Assembly (NCBI GenBank): GCA_036396755.1
Contig: DASWKG010000118.1
Location: 1-8,601 of the forward strand
Direction: 5' to 3'
DNA length: 8,601 bases
From: DASWKG01 sp036396755
GTDB lineage: Bacteria; Actinomycetota; UBA4738; CALAEC01
The position numbers and the translations under genes are program-made. Below the pieces are notes generated by a model. It worked only from the letters and a program-made list of their open reading frames with translations, made no database searches and was not told where the DNA came from. Shown piece after piece: positions 1 through 5,774 of this stretch (within the stretch, counting starts at the first letter, position 1; every line of letters starts with the position of its first letter).

Positions 1-501
1 GAGCAGCGTCGCCGTGTGCCCGAAGCGCCCCGAGGCCATGGTGGTCGACAGCGGGGTGAAGGTCCCCGAGGCGGGGTCGAACAGCTCGGCCGTGTTCGAG
101 GCCGGAGCCCCGATCGCCGGGAGCCCGCCGGCGATCAGCACCGTGCCGTTCGGCAGCAGCGTCGCGGTGTGGAGGTACCTCCCCGAGGTCATGGGGGGAA
201 GCATGGTGAAGGTGCCCGTGGCCGGGTCGAACAGCTCGGCCGCGCTCAACGCCCCGCTGCCCGTGAAGCCGCCGGCGATCAGCACCGTGCCGTCCCCCAG
301 CAGCGTGGCCGTGTGCGCATCGCGGGCCGAGGTCATGGACCCCACCGCCTTGAACGACGGAGCATCGAGCGGCGCCGGAGCGCTCGCGCTCGCCCGCGTC
401 GAGAGCGGGGTGAGGCCCGCGGCGAACGCGAGACAGAGGGCGATGAGCAGGGTGCCCGCCGCGGGACCACCCTTCCTCCGAGACCTCGGCCGTTCATCCA
501 T
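1..501 (-). CDS. Secreted Kelch-repeat beta-propeller protein, N-terminal part (runs off window)
   Basis: Reading leftwards from an ATG at 501, the frame stays open for 167 codons to the window edge, so the 3' part is missing. Residues about 8-42 look like a Sec-type signal peptide: an Arg/Lys-rich start (RSRRK), a hydrophobic core (TLLIALCLAFAAGL) and a small-residue cleavage area (ASASA). After it come repeat units of about 50 residues carrying HTATLL, GTVLIAGG and AELFDPATGTFT. This is the Kelch / galactose-oxidase-central-domain pattern, in which each unit is one propeller blade. Two units are complete and a third begins at the edge. Whether an enzymatic galactose-oxidase part follows cannot be seen. 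No other in-frame start lies upstream within the gap, and the ribosome site is weak (AGG a few bases before the ATG). It lies 88 bp downstream of the nucleotidase gene on the same strand. Propeller fold and export are well supported; ligand and role are unknown. Confidence 0.85.
   Translation of the reverse strand, partial: MDERPRSRRKGGPAAGTLLIALCLAFAAGLTPLSTRASASAPAPLDAPSFKAVGSMTSARDAHTATLLGDGTVLIAGGFTGSGALSAAELFDPATGTFTMLPPMTSGRYLHTATLLPNGTVLIAGGLPAIGAPASNTAELFDPASGTFTPLSTTMASGRFGHTATLL
74..293. repeat. Near-identical DNA repeats within the Kelch blades
   Basis: A 24-bp sequence at 126-149 recurs exactly at 270-293 (period 144 bp), and a 19-bp sequence at 74-92 recurs at 224-242 (period 150 bp). 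They encode the same blade positions (GTVLIAGG and AELFDP). Identity at the DNA level, beyond what the protein pattern needs, points to fairly recent blade duplication or to gene conversion between blades. The 6-bp difference in period is a two-codon length difference between blades. Confidence 0.75.
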
Positions 502-539
502 CGAACCTGGTGTTCCCGGTCGAGAGGCGCATCCCCTGT

Positions 540-551
540 GTGCAGGTGCAC
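540..551 (-). promoter_or_regulatory. Palindromic element GTGCACCTGCAC upstream of the Kelch gene
   Basis: On the minus strand this is GTGCA-CC-TGCAC, a perfect inverted repeat with 5-bp arms and a 2-bp spacer, lying 38 bp before the Kelch start codon. The 13-mer TGTGCACCTGCAC (552-540) is found again ahead of the subtilase gene at 2332-2344, in the same orientation relative to that gene. In both places it is followed two bases later by AGGGG. An operator bound by a dimeric regulator is the simplest reading, but this is inference: no regulator gene is in the window. Confidence 0.4.
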
Positions 552-560
552 AGGAGGAGG

Positions 561-580
561 AAAACCGCGGGCTCGGTTCC
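561..580 (-). terminator. Weak terminator-like hairpin after the nucleotidase gene
   Basis: Ten bases downstream of the nucleotidase stop, the minus strand reads GGAACCG, then a six-base loop AGCCCG, then CGGTTTTCC. The AACCG/CGGTT stem is 5 bp and runs into four T residues. The stem is short and the T-run overlaps it, so termination is probably partial at best and the Kelch gene downstream may receive read-through transcription. Confidence 0.35.
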
Positions 581-589
581 GATCTTCCT

Positions 590-2254
590 TCAGTCCAGGC
601 GGAAGATCCTGGTCTCGGGCACCGTTGCGGGAGAGATCGGCCCCTCCGGGCTCACCGGGTCGTTGGCGGAGAGGTACTCGGCGACGAGCTGGTCGAGGAG
701 CTCGCGATACGTGGCGCGGTCGCTGAGGTCGGGGTAGGAATCACCGCCGGCGACCATGAAGTCGTTCATCGCGATCCGGTAGGTCGCGTCCTCGGAGAGG
801 TCGACGGGGGAGTCGTCGGCCGGCCAGCGGACCGCCACCACCCGGTCGCCGGGGGGGCGGCTGGTCCGGTAGTCGAACTCCAGACCCGAGACCTGGATGA
901 ACCGGCCGTCGGTGGTCTGCGGCATGGTCGAGACGCCGTGCTCGAGGATCTCCTTGAGCTCGGGCCCGGACACCTCGAGGGTGACGGCGACGTTGCTGAA
1001 CGGAAGCATCTCGAGCACGTACTCGCGGCGGATGACGTAGCGGCCGTCCCCGTCCTTGTCGTCGTCGCGGGTGAGGTCGGCGCGGAGCCCTCCCGAGTTC
1101 TCGAACGCGAAGTCCACGCCGTAGGCGGCTCGCATCGCGTCGGTCACCAGGTTCCCCTGGTTCGACTCCGCCAGGGGGGTGCTCCTGGTGATCGGCACGT
1201 CCGAACGCCCGACCACCCGGCGCAGGCGGGCGTCCACCTTCTCGCGGAGATGATCCAGGTACGTCTGGATCTGCGCGTCGGGCTCGACGTCGTCGGTGGT
1301 TGTCGACTGGAAGGTCGAGCGGACGGACAGCGCCTCGCCCGTCTCGGGGTCGATGAGCAGCTTGATCTCGGCGAAGGAGCGCCCCTGGCTGAGGCTCTCG
1401 ACCACCCAGACCGGCTCGCCGTCGGCCCCGGTGACCGGCTGGTTCACCGGGATGCCGGTGTGATCGCCGATCAACAGGTCCACGCCCCGGAGCCGGTGGG
1501 CGAGGTCGATGAGCGGGCCGCCGGCGCCGTCGGGCCCGGCCCCGGTGGCGCCGAGATGGACGAGCGCGACCACCGTCCCCACGCCCCCGGCTCGCAGCAG
1601 TGCCGCCTGCCGGTTGATCCCGGGAGCGGGGTCCCGCACCCGGAGGTCACCGAACGCCCCGGCGAGCGTGATGCTCGGGGCCTCGGGATTGATCGCCCCC
1701 GTCACTCCGATCCGCACGCCCGCCCGTTCCCAGACGATCCGCTGCTCCACCCACCCGGGCGGTCGGCGGTCCGGCCCGACCAGGTTCGACACGACGTAGG
1801 GGTAGTCGGCGCGGGCCGCGATGCGCCGCATGTTGCTCACCCCGCGGTCGAAGTTGTGGTTGCCGAGGGTGCCCGCGTCGAGCCCCATCATGTTCAGCAC
1901 CCGGATCGTGGGCCGGTCCCCGAAGAGCGAGGAGATGGGCGGGGTGGCGCCGATCTCGTCCCCCGCGGTGACGACGAACGGCTCGTTCGCCGCCGTCGCC
2001 GCACGCCGCTCGAAGTGGCTCGCCAGGTAGGCGGCCCCCCCGAGGCGCGTCGGCCCCGTGGCCACCGGCTCGAGGTTCCCGTGGAAGTCGCTGAAGTCCA
2101 GGATCGTGATCTCGACCGGCGGCGCGGTGGTGGAGCTCTCCCGCGGGAGGGAGCCCGCTTGCCCGAGGCCGGGCATGGCGAAGAGCCCGACCGAGAGGAG
2201 CATCCCGAGCGACGCGCGCTGCCGACGCCTGGCGTGGAGGCGGAAGGTCATCAT
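590..2254 (-). CDS. Secreted 5'-nucleotidase / UshA-type metallophosphatase
   Basis: The 554-residue protein (from the ATG at 2254) has the two-domain layout of the 5'-nucleotidase/UshA/2',3'-cyclic phosphodiesterase family, which removes phosphate from nucleotides outside the cytoplasm. After an Arg-rich start (ARRRQRAS) and a hydrophobic export segment (residues about 17-33), the metallophosphatase domain shows SDFHGN (D56, H58), GDEIG (D99), GNHNFD (N132, H133), LVHLG (H233) and IGDHTG (H265). The C-terminal substrate domain shows ESNQGNLVTDAM, NSGGLRADL (R391) and NDFMVAGGDSYP (F499, D505), matching the family's phosphate-binding Arg and base-stacking Phe region. Residues about 397-404 form an acidic DxDxDG-type loop. 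Oddities are GNHN where GNHE is usual and Gly267 where UshA has a metal-ligand Gln. The start was chosen because the export segment follows it; a second ATG is adjacent at 2251, and a GTG at 2344 lacks a ribosome site. The exact substrate is unknown. Confidence 0.92.
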   Translation of the reverse strand: MMTFRLHARRRQRASLGMLLSVGLFAMPGLGQAGSLPRESSTTAPPVEITILDFSDFHGNLEPVATGPTRLGGAAYLASHFERRAATAANEPFVVTAGDEIGATPPISSLFGDRPTIRVLNMMGLDAGTLGNHNFDRGVSNMRRIAARADYPYVVSNLVGPDRRPPGWVEQRIVWERAGVRIGVTGAINPEAPSITLAGAFGDLRVRDPAPGINRQAALLRAGGVGTVVALVHLGATGAGPDGAGGPLIDLAHRLRGVDLLIGDHTGIPVNQPVTGADGEPVWVVESLSQGRSFAEIKLLIDPETGEALSVRSTFQSTTTDDVEPDAQIQTYLDHLREKVDARLRRVVGRSDVPITRSTPLAESNQGNLVTDAMRAAYGVDFAFENSGGLRADLTRDDDKDGDGRYVIRREYVLEMLPFSNVAVTLEVSGPELKEILEHGVSTMPQTTDGRFIQVSGLEFDYRTSRPPGDRVVAVRWPADDSPVDLSEDATYRIAMNDFMVAGGDSYPDLSDRATYRELLDQLVAEYLSANDPVSPEGPISPATVPETRIFRLD

Positions 2255-2256
2255 GC

Positions 2257-2280
2257 GGGGGGTTCGACGGCGCCCCCTCC
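2257..2280 (-). promoter_or_regulatory. Possible leader hairpin over the nucleotidase ribosome site
   Basis: On the minus strand a GGAGGGGG run (2280-2273) lies 18 bases before the ATG, too far for normal spacing. A CCCCCC run (2262-2257) sits directly before the ATG and can pair with it, giving a 5-bp stem with a 10-base loop. Pairing would hide the only Shine-Dalgarno-like sequence. This may be a chance product of high GC content. Confidence 0.25.
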
Positions 2281-2332
2281 ACCTCCTGCTCCCGGGCGGC
2301 CGGCGTTCGGAGATCGTTCGTCTCAGGCCCTT

Positions 2333-2344
2333 GTGCACCTGCAC
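2333..2344 (+). promoter_or_regulatory. Palindromic element GTGCACCTGCAC upstream of the subtilase gene
   Basis: Second copy of the GTGCA-CC-TGCAC inverted repeat, on the plus strand, 47 bp before the subtilase ATG (38 bp for the Kelch copy). It sits in the divergent region between nucleotidase and protease, so a bound regulator could affect both. The match extends to TGTGCACCTGCAC plus AGGGG two bases further on. No clear -35/-10 pair is visible around it. Confidence 0.4.
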
Positions 2345-2380
2345 GGAGGGGTCGGGGCATGTGACGGCGAAGGGAGTCCG

Positions 2381-2388
2381 GGAGGAGG
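2381..2388 (+). promoter_or_regulatory. Strong ribosome binding site of the subtilase gene
   Basis: GGAGGAGG is near-perfectly complementary to the 3' end of 16S rRNA. It is followed after 3 bases by ATG (2392) and after 6 bases by a second, adjacent ATG (2395). The 6-base spacing is closer to the usual optimum, so translation may well begin at the second ATG. Confidence 0.8.
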
Positions 2389-2391
2389 CCC

Positions 2392-4380
2392 ATGATGTCC
2401 CGAACCGCGCGACACCTGTCGCTCTGCGCCGCCGTCCTGATGGTGGCCGTGACCGTTCCCGCGCGGGGCGGCGACGCGGCCGCCGGTTGGTACGTGGCCG
2501 CGTACGCCGGGCGGATCACGAGCGCCGACCGCGAGGGCCTGGATCGCGCCGGCGCCGAGGGTGTCCAGTACCGGCCGTCCGACTCCTACCTCGCGTGGCT
2601 GACCCCCGACGCCGTGGACGCGGTGGCCGGTCTCCCGCACGTGACCTCGGTTCGGCCGCTGCGCCCCTCGGAGAAGCTGGCGGCGACGCTCGACCTCGCG
2701 GCCCATCCGCTGGTGGACGTGGTGGTGTGGGGGGGCGCTCCCCGCGCCACGCTGGCCTCGCTGGGGGAGGTCGCCGAAGTTGTCCGCTCCTTCCGGCCGA
2801 CGCCCGACCGCAGCCTGCTGAACGTGGTGGTCCGCGCCGACGCGGCCGCCGTCTCGGCGCTCGCGTCGGACCCGCGGGTCCTCTCGATCGGTCCGGCCGC
2901 CACCGGGATCGAGCTCCTCGACGAGGGCGCGGCCCAGATCGTGGCGGGGAACATCGCCGCCGGGAAGCCCGTGGTCGGCTACCGGGCCTTCCTCGATGGT
3001 CTGGGGCTGGACGGCTCCGGCGTCACGATCGCCATCGCCGACTCGGGCATCGACGACACCCATCCCGACCTCATGGGGCGGGTCGTCTCGAGGACCGACT
3101 ACACCCCGCTGCCCGACTTCCGCGACTCCGACGGCCACGGCACCCACGTGAGCGGCATCGCCGGCGGGAGCGGCGTGGGCATCCCCGGCGCCACCGACCC
3201 CACCGGCTTCGCCTACGGGCAGGGGATCGCCCCGGCGGTCCGGTTCGTCGACGCCGGCGTGCTGGGCATCATCGAGGAGCTGGTGGGCGTCGACGAGTTC
3301 CCGCCCTTCGAGCAGGTCTCGCGCGACGCGTCCCGGGCGGGCGCCATCGGGTGGAACGCCTCGTGGGGGAGCGGGGAGGGCGACCGCGCCGGCTACACCG
3401 TCACCTCCCGGACGATGGACGTCATCGCGCGCGACGCCGACTGGGAGACCCCGGGGGCCCAGCCCTTCACCCTGGTGTTCGCGGCCGGGAACTCCGGGAC
3501 CGCGGGCCCGGGAGCCCCCACCGAGGCCAAGAACCTCATCGCGGTGGCCTCGTCGAAGTCCCACCGGGCCTCCGGGACCATCGACCAGATCTCGACCTTC
3601 TCCTCCCGGGGCCCCACGAAGGACGGGAGGATCGGGCCCACGGTGGCCGCCCCCGGCGAGACCATCGTCTCGACCCGGAGCCTCCCCGCGTCGGTGCTCT
3701 GCAACCAGCCGCCGGCCGAGGCGGCGCCATTCGCGGCGTTCTACGGGACGTGCTCGGGGACCTCCATGGCCGCACCGCAGGTGACGGGCTCGGTCGCGCT
3801 GATCGCCCAGTGGTGGCGGCGGGACCACGATGGCGCCACGCCGTCTCCGGCCATGAGCAAGGCGCTGCTCGTCAACAGCGCAACCGACATGGGCACGGCC
3901 GACATCCCGAATCGGAACGAGGGGTGGGGCCGCGTCAACCTCAAGGCCCTCTTCGACCCCACGGTCGAGCGCGTCCTCGTGGACCAGGAGGTGGTCCTCG
4001 ACGAGGCGGGGGAGTCGCACGTGCTTCGAGTCGCTCCCGCCGATCCCTCCCGGCCGATGAGGGCGACCCTCGTCTGGAGCGACGCGCCGGCGTCCCCGAA
4101 CGCCCTGCCGGCGATCGTCAACGACCTCGACCTCTCACTCGTCGCGGAGGATGGCGCCACGTACCTGGGGAACCGGTTCGCGGGGGGCGGGTCGATCCCG
4201 GGCGGCGCTCCGGACCGCCTGGAGGTGGTGGAGAACGTCTTCCTCCCGTCGCCGTCGGGCACCTACACGCTGACGGTCGACGCCTTCAACGTCCCCGGGG
4301 ACGGCGTGCCCTTCGCGGGCGACGCCACCGACCAGGACTTCGCGTTGGTGATCTCCAACGCCGTCGTCGTTCCCGCGTAA
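2392..4380 (+). CDS. Secreted subtilisin-family serine protease (S8, KP-43-like) with C-terminal beta-sandwich
   Basis: A 662-residue preproprotease. Residues 1-26 form a signal peptide with core LCAAVLMVAVTV. Residues about 33-170 form a long prodomain that seems to hold two successive inhibitor-like modules (about 33-90 and 107-168), each ending in a phrase of the LPHVTSVRPL / DPRVLSIGPA type. The peptidase domain (about 205-520) has the full catalytic set: Asp217 in IADSGID, His249 in DGHGTHVSG, oxyanion Asn367 in AAGNSG and Ser458 in GTSMAAP. Residues about 525-660 make a beta-sandwich with RATLVWSDAPASP, NDLDLSL and SGTYTLTVDAF. That arrangement is typical of KP-43-type subtilases, whose C-terminal domain packs on the catalytic domain. 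There is no cell-wall anchor or transmembrane tail, so the enzyme should be released. It is divergent from the nucleotidase gene and convergent with the next gene. Activity as an extracellular endopeptidase is well supported; its natural substrate is unknown. Confidence 0.95.
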   Translation: MMSRTARHLSLCAAVLMVAVTVPARGGDAAAGWYVAAYAGRITSADREGLDRAGAEGVQYRPSDSYLAWLTPDAVDAVAGLPHVTSVRPLRPSEKLAATLDLAAHPLVDVVVWGGAPRATLASLGEVAEVVRSFRPTPDRSLLNVVVRADAAAVSALASDPRVLSIGPAATGIELLDEGAAQIVAGNIAAGKPVVGYRAFLDGLGLDGSGVTIAIADSGIDDTHPDLMGRVVSRTDYTPLPDFRDSDGHGTHVSGIAGGSGVGIPGATDPTGFAYGQGIAPAVRFVDAGVLGIIEELVGVDEFPPFEQVSRDASRAGAIGWNASWGSGEGDRAGYTVTSRTMDVIARDADWETPGAQPFTLVFAAGNSGTAGPGAPTEAKNLIAVASSKSHRASGTIDQISTFSSRGPTKDGRIGPTVAAPGETIVSTRSLPASVLCNQPPAEAAPFAAFYGTCSGTSMAAPQVTGSVALIAQWWRRDHDGATPSPAMSKALLVNSATDMGTADIPNRNEGWGRVNLKALFDPTVERVLVDQEVVLDEAGESHVLRVAPADPSRPMRATLVWSDAPASPNALPAIVNDLDLSLVAEDGATYLGNRFAGGGSIPGGAPDRLEVVENVFLPSPSGTYTLTVDAFNVPGDGVPFAGDATDQDFALVISNAVVVPA

Positions 4381-4396
4381 GCCGCCGCTCGGCGGC
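4381..4396. terminator. Small GC hairpin between convergent genes
   Basis: GCCGCC-GCTC-GGCGGC begins directly after the subtilase TAA and forms a perfect 6-bp stem with a 4-base loop. It fills most of the 23-bp gap before the stop codon of the convergent gene. It lacks a T-run on either strand, so it is at best a bidirectional, factor-assisted terminator. Confidence 0.4.
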
Positions 4397-4403
4397 GAAC
4401 CCG

Positions 4404-5642
4404 TCAGCAGGCGCAGGTGAACGCCGTGCGCTGTTCCTCGAGCCATCGGGTCGAGGCGCCGAGCTGGTCGATGGTCCCGAGATTCGTGGGGTCGATGACC
4501 GCGAGCTGGAGGCCGGTCCTCGTGTCGAGGACGAGGATGCGGTCCTTCACCCCCACGTAGAGGCGTCCGGGTGCCCGGCCCGCCTGCAGGCCGGTGATCC
4601 TCTGGCCGAGGTCCCGCGTTCGGCGCGTCGTGAGCGTGGCGCCGTCGAGGACCACCAGTCGCCCGCCCTTCGCCAGGGAGAGCGTGCCGTCGTGCCCCGC
4701 GACCGCCTGCGCGGTGCCGCCGGGGGCGAAGAACGCGGCGGGGGCGGTGCGGGTCACCCGCAGAGCGCCGGTGTCGATCTCGGACACCGCTCCGCTCGTC
4801 GCGTCGGCGACGAACACCCGCTCGCCGTCCGAGGCGACGGCGATCGCGAGCGCCTGCTCACCGGCGGTGGCGAACCCCTCGGGCAGGTCGACGCAGTGCG
4901 CCCACAGCTCGTCGAGGCTCAGCACGTGGACGAAGGCGCGGCGGGTCCCGTCGGGTTCGTCCAGCGTGTACAGCGTGTACAGGCGACGGCCGTCGGGGCT
5001 GGCCGCCTGGATGCGCGCGGTGCCCCGCATCGCCTCCTGCAGGTGGCCGTCGACGGTGTAGACGCCCTCGACCCGCTCGGTGCGAAGGTCGAGCCGGCGC
5101 ACGCGGTAGTGGGAGGGCCGCAGGGGCGGGAGGTACTGCACGACGAAGAGGCTCCCACCGTCGGTCGAGAACGCCTCGGGCTCGTAGTTGCCGCGCAGCT
5201 CGATGGTGTTCGGATCCATGGGGTCGGGGCCGACCACGACGAGCGTCGTCCACGAACGGCCCGTGGGGTATCCGGTGCTCCCCCCGGGGGGGCCGAGGGC
5301 GACGAGGTCCGCGTGCGCCGACGCCAGCTTCACCTCGAGGCTGCCCGGGACCACGCTCGACCAGAGCCGCGTGCCCGAAGTGTCGAGGGCGACGACCTGG
5401 GTCTCGCGCCGCCGCATGGTGGCGCGGACGACCGCGGACCAATCCGACGCGGGGATCCCGCCGGGGAACACCTGTGCGGCCGCTTCCCCGGTTCGCACCA
5501 GCGTCGTCCCGCCGCCGGTCCGGAGGAACAGGACGTCCTGGACCGGGGTCTCGGCCTCGCGGCCTCCCGTGCCGGGCGGTGCCCAGCCCCCCAACGCCAA
5601 CCCCACGATCGCGACCACGACCCCGAGCGTCCGCTTCCTCAT
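4404..5642 (-). CDS. Secreted beta-propeller-like protein of unknown function
   Basis: A 412-residue protein starting at the ATG at 5642, which has an excellent ribosome site; an upstream in-frame extension to 5726 lacks one and would bury the signal peptide. Residues 1-26 (RKR, then LGVVVAIVGLALGG) form an export signal. The rest has irregular WD40/YVTN-like repeats: EPEAFSTDGGSLFVVQYL (156-173), QAASPDGRRLYTLYTL (212-227), IAVASDGERVFVADATSG (267-284), GRLVVLDGATL (327-337) and GRLYVGVKDRILVLDT (359-374). These are SPDG-and-VxVxD strand patterns expected of a 6- or 7-bladed propeller. Distinctive marks are AFVHVLSLDELWAHCVDLP (236-254) and the C-terminal FTCAC. The only cysteines are C250, C410 and C412, so a disulfide tying the C-terminus to the propeller is possible. 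I recall similar uncharacterised proteins in high-GC bacteria but no known function. No catalytic motif is seen; binding or signalling is conjecture. It lies downstream of the large propeller gene on the same strand. Confidence 0.85.
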   Translation of the reverse strand: MRKRTLGVVVAIVGLALGGWAPPGTGGREAETPVQDVLFLRTGGGTTLVRTGEAAAQVFPGGIPASDWSAVVRATMRRRETQVVALDTSGTRLWSSVVPGSLEVKLASAHADLVALGPPGGSTGYPTGRSWTTLVVVGPDPMDPNTIELRGNYEPEAFSTDGGSLFVVQYLPPLRPSHYRVRRLDLRTERVEGVYTVDGHLQEAMRGTARIQAASPDGRRLYTLYTLDEPDGTRRAFVHVLSLDELWAHCVDLPEGFATAGEQALAIAVASDGERVFVADATSGAVSEIDTGALRVTRTAPAAFFAPGGTAQAVAGHDGTLSLAKGGRLVVLDGATLTTRRTRDLGQRITGLQAGRAPGRLYVGVKDRILVLDTRTGLQLAVIDPTNLGTIDQLGASTRWLEEQRTAFTCAC

Positions 5643-5647
5643 CCGGG

Positions 5648-5659
5648 CACCTCCTCCTC
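5648..5659 (-). promoter_or_regulatory. Strong ribosome binding site fixing the start of the 412-residue propeller gene
   Basis: The minus strand reads GAGGAGGAGGTG, then CCCGG, then ATG at 5642. The purine-rich block contains overlapping GGAGG cores at good spacing. This decides the start in favour of 5642 over the in-frame extension to 5726. Confidence 0.8.
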
Positions 5660-5670
5660 GGCGGGTTCGA

Positions 5671-5685
5671 GAGAGAGACGCTCTC
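5671..5685. repeat. Short inverted repeat in the leader of the 412-residue propeller gene
   Basis: GAGAG-AGACG-CTCTC: 5-bp arms with a 5-base spacer, just upstream of the ribosome site. It is low-complexity sequence, so it may be chance. It could be an operator half-site pair or a small leader stem. Confidence 0.25.
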
Positions 5686-5707
5686 AGGTGGCGATCGGTT
5701 CGCCCCA

Positions 5708-5764
5708 CCCCGTTCCGTTGACGCACAGCCTCGGCACGCGAGGCCCAGCGGCAACAGAACGGGG
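5708..5764 (-). terminator. Long imperfect hairpin, probable terminator after the large propeller gene
   Basis: Two 26-base arms flank a 5-base loop (5734-5738). From the outside inwards: 8 bp perfect (CCCCGTTC with GAACGGGG), one mismatch, 4 bp, one mismatch, 3 bp, a 3x3 internal loop, then 6 bp (GCCTCG with CGAGGC). That gives 21 pairs in 26 positions. It begins 10 bases after the TAG of the 5775-8601 gene on the minus strand, so a transcription terminator is likely. There is no T-run: the minus strand continues TGGGGCG. It also lies in the 5' leader region of the next gene, so it might instead be an RNA-stability or attenuation element. Confidence 0.55.
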
Positions 5765-5774
5765 GGGCGGGGGG

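Noticed and set aside
2255..2344. Nucleotidase start at the GTG at 2344
   Set aside because: No ribosome site precedes it, and it would put 30 mostly basic residues before the export signal and overlap the palindromic element.
2281..2391. A -35/-10 promoter pair such as TTGTGC at 2331 upstream of the subtilase
   Set aside because: No acceptable -10 hexamer lies at 16-18 bp spacing, so the call would rest on one loose hexamer.
14..2395. Very long plus-strand open frame opposite the Kelch and nucleotidase genes
   Set aside because: It is antisense to two genes with clear family motifs and is rich in Arg, Gly, Pro and His with no recognisable domain. Long antisense frames are expected at this GC content.
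2392..2430. Lipoprotein signal in the subtilase (Cys12 in LSLCAA)
   Set aside because: The residue before Cys is Leu instead of Gly, Ala or Ser, and the Cys lies early in the hydrophobic core, so a lipobox is not supported.
2323..4020. Long minus-strand open frame opposite the subtilase gene
   Set aside because: The plus strand carries a complete catalytic set and a good ribosome site; the antisense product is low-complexity.
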